From contig OY101115.1 in assembly GCA_956465555.1 (NCBI GenBank), forward strand, positions 2,790,001 to 2,854,000: 64,000 nucleotides of DNA. The letters run 5' to 3'. The stretch is from Nitzschia sp. pyKryTriq1. Lineage: Eukaryota; Bacillariophyta; Bacillariophyceae; Bacillariales; Bacillariaceae. Position 1 is the stretch's first letter, and each line of letters opens with the position of its first letter. The position numbers and the translations under genes are program-made. This document shows, one piece after another, positions 1 through 11,184 of the stretch. The notes beneath the pieces were generated by a model. It had not been told where the DNA came from and did no database searches. It saw nothing but the letters and a program-made list of their open reading frames with translations.

Positions 1-59
1 GTGTCAGCCATTACCTTCAAGAAACTCAGCAACAGAGGAGCTACAACCACGAAACTTAC

Positions 60-957
60 CTGCAGAATCACCCATCTCATAGGGTCCAGACGAGTCTGTG
101 AAATCGCCCTCTGAGATTGGCGAAGTGAACGGAGCACTCGGAGTGCTCGTCGGTACAGGCACGGAGGCGCCTGCTGTGGGGCCGGGAGGTGATGACGAAG
201 GGCTGGATGGTCCTGCAGCAGTCGCAGGAGCACTTGTGCTGGTGGGTGCAAAAGGTGCGAAAGTGCCACTGGTTGGTTCCATGACGGGAGAATTGGTGGA
301 AAGTGGAGGCGATCCTGAACTGCTGGATGGCTCTGAAGCGGGATCAACAGTAGGAGCGGGTAGCGATCCCGAACTGCTGGATGGTTCTTCAGCGGGATCA
401 ACGGCGGGAGCGGGTAGCGATCCCGAGCTGCTGGAGGGTTCTGCATTATCCGGAGGAAAGGTTGACACTGGCGACACGACCGGCGATAGCGATGGCCTAT
501 TGGTAAGATTTACCGTGACGGGTGCAGAAAAATCTTGACTGACGGTAGGAGACGATGTCTTCTTTTTCGAGTCCGGTTTGGCGGATGGCTGCGATGAGGG
601 CAAAAACGAAGGGGACAGTGTCATTCTTGGCGACAGTCCAGCTGGTCCCTGTGTCAGACTGTAGTCGAAAAAGCCAGGTTCCGTGAAATCGGGAAAGTCG
701 CCGTCGACTTCACCATCAGGAAACTTCGGTGATCCCCCCAGCAGCCCCGCCTTGCCAGATTTTCCACTAGAAGGAGCCGATGTCACGCCTTCTCCTCGGC
801 GATGGCGTCGATGACTCTCCGCAGAGACATCAAGAGGCATAAAGACCGCTACCAAGCTGACGATCAAAAAGATCGTCTGAGATTTGCGGTGAACCATCGT
901 CCTTGGACTTCTGGACGCAGCTTGCAACGGAGTAAAAGCGATGTTGGACATTACCAT
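60..957 (-). CDS. Secreted Ser/Pro-rich repeat protein, 3' end outside the window
   Basis: Not recognised as a known family. The frame begins at ATG 957 or, more likely, at the in-frame ATG 897, where MVHRKSQTIFLIVSLVAVF is a good signal peptide ending near VSAES. The rest is low complexity, rich in Ser, Pro, Ala and Thr, and includes about three copies of a 16-17-residue unit (EPSSSSGSLPAPTVDPA). This looks like an extracellular, probably O-glycosylated, wall or mucilage protein (inference). Exon 1 ends at base 60 in a strong donor (CTGCAG|GTAAGT read on the minus strand), so the gene probably continues left of base 1. Without that splice the frame would stop at base 4. The upstream Mets that extend the frame to about 1236 are not good starts. 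Confidence 0.6.
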
Positions 958-1775
958 GGTGTACCGTACAATACACAAAAAGACCGAACAGCAACAACAG
1001 GGGAAAGGTGCGCCGATCGTGGATTTTGTATTCGTATGAATTGTGAGATGATGTCGCATCATTTCAAAATGGCGGGATCTGCCGAAGAGGGTGCGAGTTT
1101 TTTGAAAATTGAATGCAAGCCTTCGTGCATGATGAAAATTGAATAGGAAGACATAACCGCTAAATCCCGGAGTATCCAATGGCGTTAACGAAAGGACTAT
1201 GTTATGTCTACCGGTTTTTTGCGCGCACGCATGCACATTTGGGGGGCGATGAAAATGATGGGCACCGATCCCCGCCCCAAATAATCGAGAAGCATGGCGC
1301 GCCTTTGATCGCTAAAATCTCCGTGAGCATCGTCGAACGTCGTCGTCGTCTCGGTCGGTGTGGCAGCGTACAGTTAGTAGCACGCATTACGCATTAGAAT
1401 GCGCAGCCGAATTTACTGTACTCGTAGCTTCCCCGCCCGGCCGCGCCTCACCTCGCGTCGGAAGCAGAATTTTTAGTCATCGTGCGCCTTCGAATGAAGA
1501 ATAGTAGACTACCTCATTCGTATGTCACACTATCACTAGTAGTGCTCACTCGTTCTTTGTCCACTTGAGACATTACCGAGAAGGAAGAATAATCATCATC
1601 CATCAACCTCGACCTCGACCCAGTCGTTTCCTTACGGTGCCTTATACTCTATAAGGTGTCTCCTTGACGAGCAGTCGCCAGTTGCTTGTTTCGGTGAGCT
1701 TTTGTGTGTACTCAACAAAAGTCGGACTTTGGAAGGTTGCGTTCGCATTCAATTCAATTCATTTCAATTCCTACC
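958..1775. other. Intergenic, divergent promoter region
   Basis: About 0.8 kb between the start of the secreted protein (minus) and the RING gene (plus), so it must hold both promoters. I see no convincing gene. The short plus ORFs here are antisense or GC-rich chance frames. Confidence 0.5.
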
Positions 1776-3316
1776 ATGGTGGCACCTTCTGGTTCCTTCG
1801 AGGACAATATCAATACCGGTAGCAATATCGATGATAATGATGAAACTGTATCCTTGATTGGGTCCTCGCCGTTCTTTGGGAGTTCCGACCCCACGTCCTA
1901 CGGAACCTCCTCGTCTGACCAGCATCCCAACGAAATTACCCCTTCGAATTCCGAAGAAGGTGAAGAAGAAGGTGCTACGGAATCGAATAACCCAACAAGC
2001 ACCGATGAAAATAACACGCCCCGAGACGAGGAAGATTCAATCAACGGAGAAGAAGAGAGAAGTGGGACCATCGGGACTTTGACGAGACGTCTGCGGTGTT
2101 TGTTCTCGACTATTACATGGCCGATTGTTCCGCTCGGGACCATCGTCGCGCTTGCGTTGTTGTGGGTGCTTTATGCAGCGTCTTCTCTGGACTTGCGACG
2201 ATCCTGCAGTCATCCGCTGCATTGGTATGCCTTGGCGTCTCTGGTTCTAGTGGCCTACATTCCGCACCATGCACAGGTCCGATCGAACTTGTTTCAGTAT
2301 TCGAGAGAACGAGATGGCCCTATCCGCCCCGCGAGAGTGCGAATGTACGACCAATTCTTCCACACTGTATGCTTGCTATATGTTTACACGGGTGTTACTT
2401 TGATCCAGACTTGTCACGAAGATTTAGTCACCGCTGATAATCTGGCTGAATTGATGCAAAATCATGACGTCGAAACCCTCTCTCCGGAAACCCCCTTGAA
2501 CACCTGCGCCGCGACTTGTCCAAATTTGTACCAGGCTTTGTCCGTTTATGTTGCCACCTTGGAGATGTTTACATTTGCATTGATCTTGCCGCTGCTTTTC
2601 CTACCGTGCATATATTTGTGGTTCCTCCGACGAGCGACAGCCGAGGCAGAAGCCTTTGCTCAGCTGCAAGACCGACTTCAGGAAGAAGAGGCACTCCTGA
2701 GCAATGGCGGTGTCACGTCGGGAGAAATTCTTGACAGCCTGGAAAACGTCAAATTGGTGTCACGTCCGTCGACCGATGATTCAGCCGAACGCCAAGTGTG
2801 GCTCCTGCCTTGTGCAGCTACAAACACTTCCATCGGTATGGATAGTACCGTCAAGGAATGCTGTATCTGTATGAACGAATTTGGGGTACAGGACGAAGAA
2901 GATCTGGAAACCGATCTCGAGTCCGGAGTTCAAGAAAGCGATGTTGGTGTAACTTCGGACAAGGACGAATCATCCGATGCCTCTCCAGAGACTTCCAGCG
3001 AATCAGCGACGCTAGTTTCTTCGGCAACCATGGAACCAAAGGAAACCAAAATTGTTCGAACTCGATGTGGTCACGTATTTCATAAAGAGGTAAGTTCAGC
3101 CGGCACGATAAGGCAACCAAAGAAAGTGAAACATACAAAATTGAGCTAACTTTTTCATTTCTATAGTGCCTTGCTGGATGGGTCAGTGGAAGATGGCAAA
3201 TGAATCCTCAATCGGAAGGAACCGAGGACGGAACACAAGATAGACGAAGGCGGCGAGCGAGACAGACGTGTTGCCCATTATGTCGAGAGGACTTGCGACC
3301 GCGGTCCAGCAACTGA
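1776..3316 (+). CDS. Multi-pass membrane RING-H2 protein, likely E3 ubiquitin ligase
   Basis: Two exons, 1776-3089 and 3167-3316, joined in phase 0 across a 77-nt intron (GAG|GTAAGT ... CTATAG), give 487 aa. The ATG at 1776 lies in ACCATGG and precedes an acidic Ser/Asn/Glu-rich cytosolic-type region. About four hydrophobic segments follow (near residues 115-250 and 275-310, including WPIVPLGTIVALALLWVLY). The C-terminal RING is split by the intron. CCIC, CGHVFH and then CLAGW and CCPLC give the C3H2C3 pattern of RING-H2 domains, with a long acidic Ser-rich insert between the first and second Cys pairs. The family transfers ubiquitin from E2 enzymes to substrates; the membrane and the substrate here are unknown. 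It is tail-to-tail with gatA. Confidence 0.8.
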
Positions 3317-3445
3317 CGTTGAGCTGAACTTAGGATTTGACTTTTGCAAATGTTGTTTCGTTAGGAAATGTCCTTTGCGCTAATGTATAATGTCTACGTT
3401 TTCACACTGACAATATCAAATTATTTATTGCGAGATATACTAGCA

Positions 3446-5131
3446 TCATCTTGCTGTTGCCATCTCGAGGGCCTTGCCGATCTTGAGTATCTTCCCTTCC
3501 ATGAGACGGGGACCAACCAGGGACATGCCCGCTTTGAATGCCATCTCCTCATTCTCTGGAGCGATTCTGACAGGTACCGACAAAACGGGCAAGCCTGCCA
3601 GACTGGGTGGGACTGTCATGATATCGTTCGCAAACATTTCTGTACTATCCACTTGCTCTTCATCCAGTCGAATTGGTAAAGAAAGTGCGGTGGGGATTAA
3701 TAAGGCGTCCACTTCTTTCGACAACACGGTGTGGAGTTGATGGGCCAAAACGGCACGCAACTTGGCGGCTGCCTCGTAGTGCGAATGGAAACGGTCGGAA
3801 GACAACACAGAAGTACCACAAAGGATACGTTTCACTACTTCTGTCCCGAAGCCTTGCGTCCGCGTGGCCGAATATTGCTGTTCCAATGGCGTCAAACCGG
3901 AGACAGCATGAGTCGATTGGGCTGCGACACCGTATCGAAAGCCATCGTATCGGCTGAGGTTCGAGCTGGCTTCGGCGCTGACAAGGACATAGTAAGCTGC
4001 CAGGGCCTTTTGTACCAAGCTAGGCGAAATATCACAGGTGGGAATCTCTTTGACGACGGCACCTTGCTGTTGAAGGATTTCTGCCGTTCGGGACCAAGCC
4101 TCTCGAATAGGAGAAGGCATTTCTTCGACCGAAAAGGCCGCGGGAATTCCTATTCGAATCCCTATCAAGGGCTGACCTCCTTCCATCGCATCAACTATTC
4201 TATTTTCAGCAGGAAGTGCCGACAAGGTAGAATCTCTACTGGTCTCTCCTGTCTGTGCAAGTATTTCCAACGCCACAGCGGCACAATCCACAGAGTTACA
4301 GAGAACCCCCACAGTGTCAAAGGAAGAGGCATAACTCACAATACCATGCCGTGACAGCAGACCATAGCTTGGTTTGAGACCCACCAAGCCGCACCATGCA
4401 GAAGGCAGTCGGACGGATCCTCCTGTGTCGGTTCCCAGCGAAAGCAGAGACGATCCGTGGGCTACCGATGCCGCGGATCCACAGGAAGATCCTCCTGCCG
4501 AGTAGATCTCTCCATCGGCTTCCGTTGATTTTGCCTTATTATGTATCTCTAAAATTTCTTCATGCGACAGCTTGACCATCCTCGCCATTTCTTCGTGGTT
4601 CAGTCCAACTAAAGGCGACGAAGTGTCCGAAATTTTTGATAATTTGAGAAGCAACGGCAACGGATTTTTCGTCAGCCGACGCGTTCCATCGGACTTCGAG
4701 GACGTATTTCCCAATGATCCCATACCAAACTCGTCCATGCTTGCCATACCGATCAGTATAGATCCTGAATCTTCCACTAAACGCCGAACCACATCGGCGT
4801 TGTACCCACAAGGAGGTGTGTCTGGATGGCCCATTCCAAGGATTCGACTTCCAGCCGTCAGACGCTGATTTGCCACGGCAATGTTGGCCTTGACGGATAC
4901 TGGAATTCCATCAAAGATAGATAGAGATTCACCCAGTCGTCTTCGATCATCCGAACCCTTGGCGTGGTCTAGGATCTCTCCTCGCGCCACAATATTTTCA
5001 AACGCATTCAGCCCCCATACTTCTTCCCCCGCAACCGCCAGGGAATGACAAAACGAGGACAGCTCCACGCTGGAGAAGGCTCCGATATCCAACAAGCGTG
5101 TCGCCTTTCGTATGGTCAGTCCATTATTCAT
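3446..5131 (-). CDS. gatA: Glutamyl-tRNA(Gln) amidotransferase subunit A
   Basis: A single exon of 561 aa of the amidase-signature family. GatA releases ammonia from glutamine, which GatB uses to convert Glu-tRNA(Gln) to Gln-tRNA(Gln) in organelles. The Ser-cisSer-Lys triad can be placed: Lys81 in PVSVKANIAV, the Gly/Ser-rich GGSSCGSAAS near 213-221, and the nucleophile Ser239 in GTDTGGSVRLPS. The C-terminal part (LAGLPVLSVPV) also fits. The protein is longer than the usual ~485 aa, mostly through a Ser/Lys-rich insert at about residues 145-208, just before the signature. ATG 5131 is the first Met in the frame, and no clear plastid signal peptide precedes the catalytic domain. A mitochondrial address within TIRKATRLL is possible but weak. 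A general amidase is the alternative; the GatA-like C-terminus argues against it. Confidence 0.88.
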   Translation of the reverse strand: MNNGLTIRKATRLLDIGAFSSVELSSFCHSLAVAGEEVWGLNAFENIVARGEILDHAKGSDDRRRLGESLSIFDGIPVSVKANIAVANQRLTAGSRILGMGHPDTPPCGYNADVVRRLVEDSGSILIGMASMDEFGMGSLGNTSSKSDGTRRLTKNPLPLLLKLSKISDTSSPLVGLNHEEMARMVKLSHEEILEIHNKAKSTEADGEIYSAGGSSCGSAASVAHGSSLLSLGTDTGGSVRLPSAWCGLVGLKPSYGLLSRHGIVSYASSFDTVGVLCNSVDCAAVALEILAQTGETSRDSTLSALPAENRIVDAMEGGQPLIGIRIGIPAAFSVEEMPSPIREAWSRTAEILQQQGAVVKEIPTCDISPSLVQKALAAYYVLVSAEASSNLSRYDGFRYGVAAQSTHAVSGLTPLEQQYSATRTQGFGTEVVKRILCGTSVLSSDRFHSHYEAAAKLRAVLAHQLHTVLSKEVDALLIPTALSLPIRLDEEQVDSTEMFANDIMTVPPSLAGLPVLSVPVRIAPENEEMAFKAGMSLVGPRLMEGKILKIGKALEMATAR

Positions 5132-5451
5132 ATTCTGGAGTCAAAGGGTCGTGTAAGAATGGATGAAATAGAAAATGGATTGTCGCGTCGTATGTGGTAT
5201 GTGCATTGTGCATCAGAGAACATGGTTCTCTGTTGTGCATGCTGACTGTATTTTTTTACGGTACGTGTACTGGTACTGTACCGGTAGGATCCGACCGTTC
5301 TTCTTACGTACGTCAGACAGACTCATTTAGTCCTGTTAGTCCGCTAGCTTCTACTACGAGAGTGATCAAGTTCTCGCAGGCACAACCACTCAAGATACTA
5401 CACGTCTGTGTATCCCGTTACGAATTGTACTAGCAGTAATTATATTTTTAA

Positions 5452-5608
5452 TAAACAATCAAAATTTTCGTGGGATCCACAAAAAACCAGGCATGCATTG
5501 TTTTTAAAATTTTGAGACAAACGTCGCATTTGTATTTTATTAAGTGATTTACTTTTAAGAAATAATCCAAAATTTTGTGACATTCACAAAAACAAAGCAT
5601 GTATCGGT
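5452..5608. repeat. Diverged tandem repeat, AT-rich
   Basis: Two related blocks about 108 bp apart, 5452-5499 and 5560-5608. Both read roughly ATMMAAAATTTTSGTG..ATCCACAAAAA..GCATGYAT. They are only moderately similar, so this is an old duplication. No coding sense is seen. Confidence 0.5.
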
Positions 5609-6281
5609 TTACTCCTCTCCTTATCTTCATTAGGAGTGCTTCACACAAAATGTATCCGTTTGGAAAACAAAGTAAAGATTAGTCTCAAATCTTAGGGACT
5701 CCATAATAATAGAGACAGAAGTCAGACTAGTGCCCCTCACTTACAAAAATTTTCGTTTCCTGGATTGAGGGTATCACAAAATTCATTGAATGTTATCTAG
5801 TTCGATGGACCCCACTGCGGCTTGAGGGTTGGTCCACCTTGCCAGAGGCACAAACTCGGTCCTTCCCCAACCATCATGCTAAGCTCCAGCGCACCCTTGT
5901 GGTGCAACTTGTAATTTATAATGCACGAGCCACGATTACAGCATGTGAAAGAGTACAGTCCTCATACGGTACCTGTACCTGGTACAGGTATGATTGTTTC
6001 GCAATCAAATCGCAGGCGCGTCGTTATGTAAAGGATCGTCTCCTATCACCTGCTTGTGGTACGGTACATTACACCTGGTACATCACCAGCGTTGTGCACG
6101 TCCACTACGTCCTTAACTGTACAGTGCCAGGTACATAAAGTGCAAGTTCAGTACGATACAAGTGCCTGTACTCCTACAGCGCGCATGCACGAGGGCCATT
6201 GCCATTCTTTCCCCGCCGCCGGCGACTTCACGCTGTATTTAATCATCAATCGATGACGTGTTTTCGGATCAGACGAAAAGG

Positions 6282-6289
6282 GCTATAAA
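6282..6289 (+). promoter_or_regulatory. TATA-like box
   Basis: CTATAAAT lies in an AT-rich setting about 0.5 kb before ATG 6791 and 0.74 kb before ATG 7025. If used, the bHLH-PAS transcript would have a long leader or an unseen 5' UTR intron. This is motif evidence only. Confidence 0.3.
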
Positions 6290-6721
6290 TATCATGAAGA
6301 TCCAGAAGCCCTTTAAGTAATAGCGGTACTGATTCCGGCATCCCAGTGTGATTATTATTGGGGATGAAGTTCAACCTCTAATTATTTATTCTTAATTAAT
6401 CGATCTTGTTGTCATCGATCGCGCGCTCGCTCGGTACAGTACAGTAGCATCTGGTTCGGACGGCGAAAGCCAATAATTGAGACGAAATTATTCTCATCTT
6501 ATTCACTGATAATTGGTATGCACAATGAATGGGATTTTACGATGAGCTTCATTAGAATCGATCCTTAGTCTCTTTATTATCAATCATTCTTAATTATTTT
6601 TCGCTCGTCAGACTTCCGGTCGGATGTTGTTCTTCGTTCCCTGACCTTTCTGTCAATAAGTAATGGTGCCCCGTCACCATCTTTCATGCGCTTTAATTGG
6701 ATGCACATAATGTGTCTTTCT

Positions 6722-6727
6722 CACGTG
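6722..6727. promoter_or_regulatory. E-box CACGTG upstream of the bHLH-PAS gene
   Basis: A perfect palindromic CACGTG, the canonical core bound by many bHLH factors, lies about 300 bp upstream of the preferred ATG. Autoregulation of a bHLH gene through such a site is a reasonable guess but rests on the motif alone. Confidence 0.35.
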
Positions 6728-7024
6728 CCTTCCCAGTACGGATTCAACGCCTAAACACTTTGGCTCCTCAGTTACGATTGCTGCGTAAGGATGTACCGAG
6801 TGGGACGTGAAAAAATTTCGAGCAGCGAGGCAATCCACCAGAAAGCACGTTTTTTTCTGGACCTCCGGGCGTCCGGAACACCACGCGACGATAACAACAA
6901 CAACACCTTGAACTCACAAAGGCAAACAACAACAACAACTACAACTACAACTACAACCACAAACGTATCACTACTCTGTCGCCCATCAAAGCAAGGGATA
7001 GTCATTGCTTCTAGCTATATTCTT

Positions 7025-8825
7025 ATGAGTCTCCTACCCAACGGTTTGAGTGAAAAGTCGTCCAGTGACAGCGGTCGTTCGAATTGCGGAGGTAGCGGGA
7101 ACAATTCGGACAATTCGGCACTGATCAGTATCGGGAACACCTCTTTCGGTTTCAACTTCGATAGCGAAGAGGGGACCATGAACAATTCTCCCCGCAACTC
7201 TAATTCGAACTCGGAAGAGGGTGATAGCGACGAGGGCCCTGGAAAGGTGCGAGGAACCAAAAGGGGAAACGGCAACACCGACGTCAAGAAGACGCAGCCC
7301 AAACCCAAGCAGACACCTTCCTTGAAACCAGCCACAGTTAGTAGTGGCTCGGACACATCCACGACCAAGAATTCTTCACACAATGATGCGGCTGACGCAG
7401 CAGTAGCGTATCTTCAGTCCATCGCGAACGAGACAGGCAAGGCGGCTGAAAATGGTGAGTTATCGTTTGGGAAGTGCTGTAGCAATCACGCATCCACAAC
7501 CCGAATCCCTCCACTAATACAACTCCTTTCCTCGTTGCAACTTAGACTCGTCCTCCACGCAAGGAGCAAAACGAAAAGCACAGGAGAATGCAGATAACGA
7601 TAGCGGTGGTTACAACACCGACGATGAAGGAAAAGCTATGCACGGGCACCAAGGCAGCCAGGATGGCACTGCATCGGGCTCTGCAGACTCTGACGCCGGT
7701 GGTGAAGGCCAGAAAGGACCAAGAAAGAAGAAAAGGCTTGATGAGATGAAAAGGGAGGAACGAAATGCTCGTGAGAAAGAGAGAAGCTTCCGTATCTCCA
7801 GGCAGATCAGCGAGCTGAGGGGCTTGCTTTCCAGCGGAGGAGTTATAGTACCGAAAGGTACCAAGAGCTCAGTCTTGACCGAGGCAGCGAACTACATCCG
7901 CATGCTTCAGCAGCACCAGTATCGTTCCGAAATGTGAGATCTTGCGTGTGCATTGTTTTCCTTTGTTCCAACTTTTGCTCATCCCATTTCGTCTTCTGTT
8001 ACAGCGACCGACACCAGCTTGTGCAACAAATTCAAATGATTGGAGGCGGTGCGCTTGGGCAACCAGCGGCCACAGCTGTGAGACATGTGGCCGCCCAGAA
8101 CGGAGTATGGTCTCTGGGTAATTTTGGTGGGGTTCCTCCTAAATCCGCCATGATGTACCATCAACAAGGCGCAGTTCCGGGGGAGCAGACCAGCGACCCG
8201 AGCATTTTGCCATCTCAAAACCCAGAAGGAACCGTTCTCCCGAATAAGATTGATGAGCCAGACTACCGCTACGTCTTCAATTCTTCTACCGTTGGAATGG
8301 TAAGTGCACAAATCTCAATGACATCTTTTTCTTCCGCCCTTTGACATGGAAAACTTAATATTTTTTCTTTTTCATCTTCAGGCTATTGCGTCGATGGGAG
8401 GGGCCTTCATTGATTGCAACAAGCTCTTTTGCCAGCTTTCCGAATTCACCAAGCAGGAAATTTGCTCAATGACCATTTTCAATCTCACGGCTCGTCAAGA
8501 TCTACAGCACGCCTTTGATCTGATAAGCCAAATGCTCTCAGCTCCAACCGATGCAAATGGAAATCCTTTATCGAGCACTTGTGTTCTTCGGGGAGCCCTC
8601 AAGGACAGAACCGATCTTGGCCTTAGTGTTACCCTTATCAAGGGTGACGATAGTGTTGCAAAATGCTTTTGCGTGACGCTTGTCCTGAACCCGACGTCAC
8701 CATACGATACCTCTCGGCCGATGCCAGCTACAATTGAGCATGTTCAAGCCAACACAGCAATGCACGCTCAGAAGGACCTCGAACCAGCTGGTTTGGACCA
8801 AGCCCCGGCGTACACAACTGGTTGA
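7025..8825 (+). CDS. bHLH-PAS transcription factor, RITMO1-like
   Basis: Four exons, 7025-7454, 7546-7933, 8005-8299 and 8382-8825, give 518 aa with all joins in frame (introns of 91, 71 and 82 nt). The N-terminus is Ser/Asn-rich and disordered. The bHLH domain is near residues 204-267: a basic region (KREERNAREKERS), helix 1 (ISELRGLL), then a loop and helix 2 (VLTEAANYIRML). The PAS domain is near 364-480, beginning FNSSTVGMAIASM and including FIDCNKLFCQL. Diatoms have few bHLH-PAS proteins; the Phaeodactylum one, RITMO1/bHLH1a, is a known regulator of diel rhythms. This gene has that domain order, so a role in light-dark timing is plausible, but orthology is inferred from memory. ATG 6791 is an alternative start that adds 78 aa. 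Confidence 0.85.
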
Positions 8826-9203
8826 TTACCTACGCCCTTCACTGTTTTTAACTATTCGGGCATGCGACTGACGCGGACATATTGTCCCAATGCTCCGTCA
8901 ACTCTAGAATTCCCATTCATTCTTTTACTTCATTTACTACTGCTTGTACCATCCGTCACCCGTCACCCATCAACTCCAAGCCCGAGGTTGCTACTGATAC
9001 TACGCTTTCCCGCGAAAATTTTCAGGACATCAAGTGGAGTAATCATGCCCGCTTCATTGGAGTGACGCCCATGAATGTCCGCTCGATACCTTAGGCCTGT
9101 CTACAAAGTAGAATGGAGAGGGCCTCCTGATCTTGAAGATATTGTCGAATCCCCTTCTGGTTGAATTTCTTAAGCTGAGACTGATAGACTTTGATCTATA
9201 AGA
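8826..9203. other. Convergent 3' intergenic gap
   Basis: About 380 bp between the stop codons of the bHLH-PAS gene and the ERO1 gene. I see only presumed 3' UTRs and no further gene. Confidence 0.5.
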
Positions 9204-10475
9204 TTACGTTGCCATCTGTTTACAGTACTGAACGGCCCTAGAGAACTTGTACGTGGTAGATAGAAGAGCAGCAAGCTCGACACGATGAATGCGATTGATA
9301 TCTTCACCTTCGCCGTTTCGGCCCATGTGAATTTTTAGCGCTGTTGACAATCCCATCATAGCAAGCTTCCCGTGCAAACGGCACTTGTTGCATTGAACGC
9401 AATTAATGACACGCAGGAGATCTTGGCTTCTCATGCGTGCCTCCCACAAAGTACTGGTAGACTGCAGGGCGTGATCGTGCAACTTCTTTGTCGCCACTTG
9501 CACAGATGGATCGCTCAGTATCGGATGGTCCAGAAATGCCCTCAGAGAGGAGGCTGCTTCGCCATCAATCTTGCCCGAGTTGCAATCCGCTAACAACCTA
9601 TCTTTGGCTTTCGCAGCAGCCGAGAGGAAGAGCATGTAAGCAAAGTAAAGATTTTCCACCGCTAGTGGAGTCTCTCCATTTCCTCCAAGTCTTCGGGCAA
9701 ACTCAGCCTTTGGATCTCTCCAGATTTCGTCATCCGTGAAAGCTTCACCATCATCGATCTTTTCCTGGATTCCTCTAGTAACTTGGGCTGACACGACAGA
9801 GTGGAGACCAGAAACAGCCTTATTGAAGTCTGCTTTCCAGTGATCGTCATCGTAGCCATAGTCGGAAAAGCAAATACGTTTGTGAATAAACTCCCAAATC
9901 ATGGAACCATCATAACCAGTGTATCCCTCTGGGAACTCCTCAGTATCATAGTAGTCGTTACTCGGCATGTCCCACCGGCCCCAACCATCTATTTCGAACT
10001 CACTCTCAGCGTAGTCAGTGTTCTTGATCATGGCGGGTACCTATTATGGGATAGTGGTAAAAGTCGTAGCATGGTGAGCCAGGAGCAAGCCACCGTGATG
10101 ATGCCGGCCGTGAATCTTACGTACCTCTTCTTCGTCTACGGGATAAATCTCACAGGTTTCACTGTAGCACTCGAACAGTTCCTGAGGCATGTACTCACAG
10201 CTTGCAAGGATATCGACACTGTAGAGGCGGAAATTTTGGGACTGCCGGAGTTCATTCAGGTGTTTCATGATTTGATCGTTGGCGCTGTCGATTGTCGCAA
10301 TTCCGGGTTTCAAAGCTTCATTGGAAGAAACGGTAGCTGAAAGCAATGTTGCTCTGGGACCAGGTCGATTGTTCAGACTTGAAGCGAACTGTGGAGAAGT
10401 GGCTTTTGGAACAGAAAAGCCGTGAGCCGCGCCGACTAGCAGCCCTACAATCATATTAAACCGATAATTCATCAT
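9204..10475 (-). CDS. ERO1: ERO1-type thiol oxidase with a plastid-like presequence
   Basis: Exons 10475-10125 and 10040-9204, joined in phase 0 over an 84-nt intron, give 395 aa. ERO1 is an FAD enzyme that oxidises protein disulfide isomerase and passes electrons to oxygen. The diagnostic cysteines are present: a C-X4-C shuttle pair (Cys103, Cys108 in CYSETC) and the active-site CVQCNKC (Cys331, 334, 337) followed by RLHGKL. SGLH (residues 195-198) is the conserved FAD-region motif. The splice restores EEEVPA, which matches the EEVP found after the shuttle cysteines in ERO1s. The N-terminus (MIVGLLVGAAHGFSVP) is a signal peptide followed directly by Phe, as in plastid precursors, so the protein may act in the plastid-surrounding compartment rather than the ER lumen. 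I see no C-terminal ER-retention signal. Confidence 0.85.
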
Positions 10476-11184
10476 ACGCCAAAAAAGCTTTCAAACAAAA
10501 CTGGAATTTCAATGTGCGGTTGCCCAGTTGATATCTTCTCGCACAGGATGGTTTCTTGTTCTTGCACCTCTTTCTGATCAATGTAGCGGGTGGGGGTGAG
10601 GGAAAATATACTCTATTATCTCTTGACTCTATTCGAGAGAAAGAGAAGAGACCCGATGAATGATGTTGACTGTGCTCTCTCAACTAAATGTCTCCAGCAG
10701 CCGACGACATTTGGATTTTGGAACTCACCCCTTCTCAATCCAACATCCAACTTGTCGTCAGTCGTCAAACGAAGATGGAGCCGCGCGGCGGCAAACCCCC
10801 AACCGCCAACAGCAATCAATCTCTCGCGAAGCGAAGCAGAAGTTAGTCTACTCGTATCGCGAACCGCGAACGCACGTGATCAGTCATCAATATCATATCT
10901 TTGGGCGAAGTACAGACGGATCCGACTAAAATGACTTCTGAGTCGTTGGATCAGCCTCCGCTCGTCTGATTGTGAGCATGCATTTCTAAAAAAATATTAT
11001 ACTATCTATTTTACTTGATCTTCTTGAAACGACGTGATTCATAATTGTAGAGACGACGAATGAATATACGATACATTATTTCAAAGTATTAGCTCTGAGT
11101 TTCTAGTAATTACATGTAGCATTCGATGAATATGACCAACGAATTTGCTAGCGTTTTTCAGCACTCGCTGCGGGGCTTCTTCTA
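10476..11184. other. Intergenic between ERO1 and the DoxX gene
   Basis: About 0.7 kb upstream of ERO1 and downstream of the DoxX gene (both minus). It contains one CACGTG word near 10873. No gene is seen; the short ORFs look like chance frames. Confidence 0.45.

Larger units (their letters stand above)
5132..7024. promoter_or_regulatory. Long divergent upstream region of gatA and the bHLH-PAS gene
   Basis: This is the longest gene-free upstream stretch in the window, about 1.9 kb. It holds GTAC-word clusters (5261-5287, 5969-5990, around 6058-6150), a diverged tandem repeat (5452-5608), a TGACGTG word near 6254, a TATA-like word at 6282-6289 and an E-box at 6722-6727. An ATG at 6791 is in frame with the bHLH-PAS protein and would add 78 residues including a poly-Thr run from an (ACA/ACT)n repeat. 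I take that part as leader or alternative N-terminus. Confidence 0.5.
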
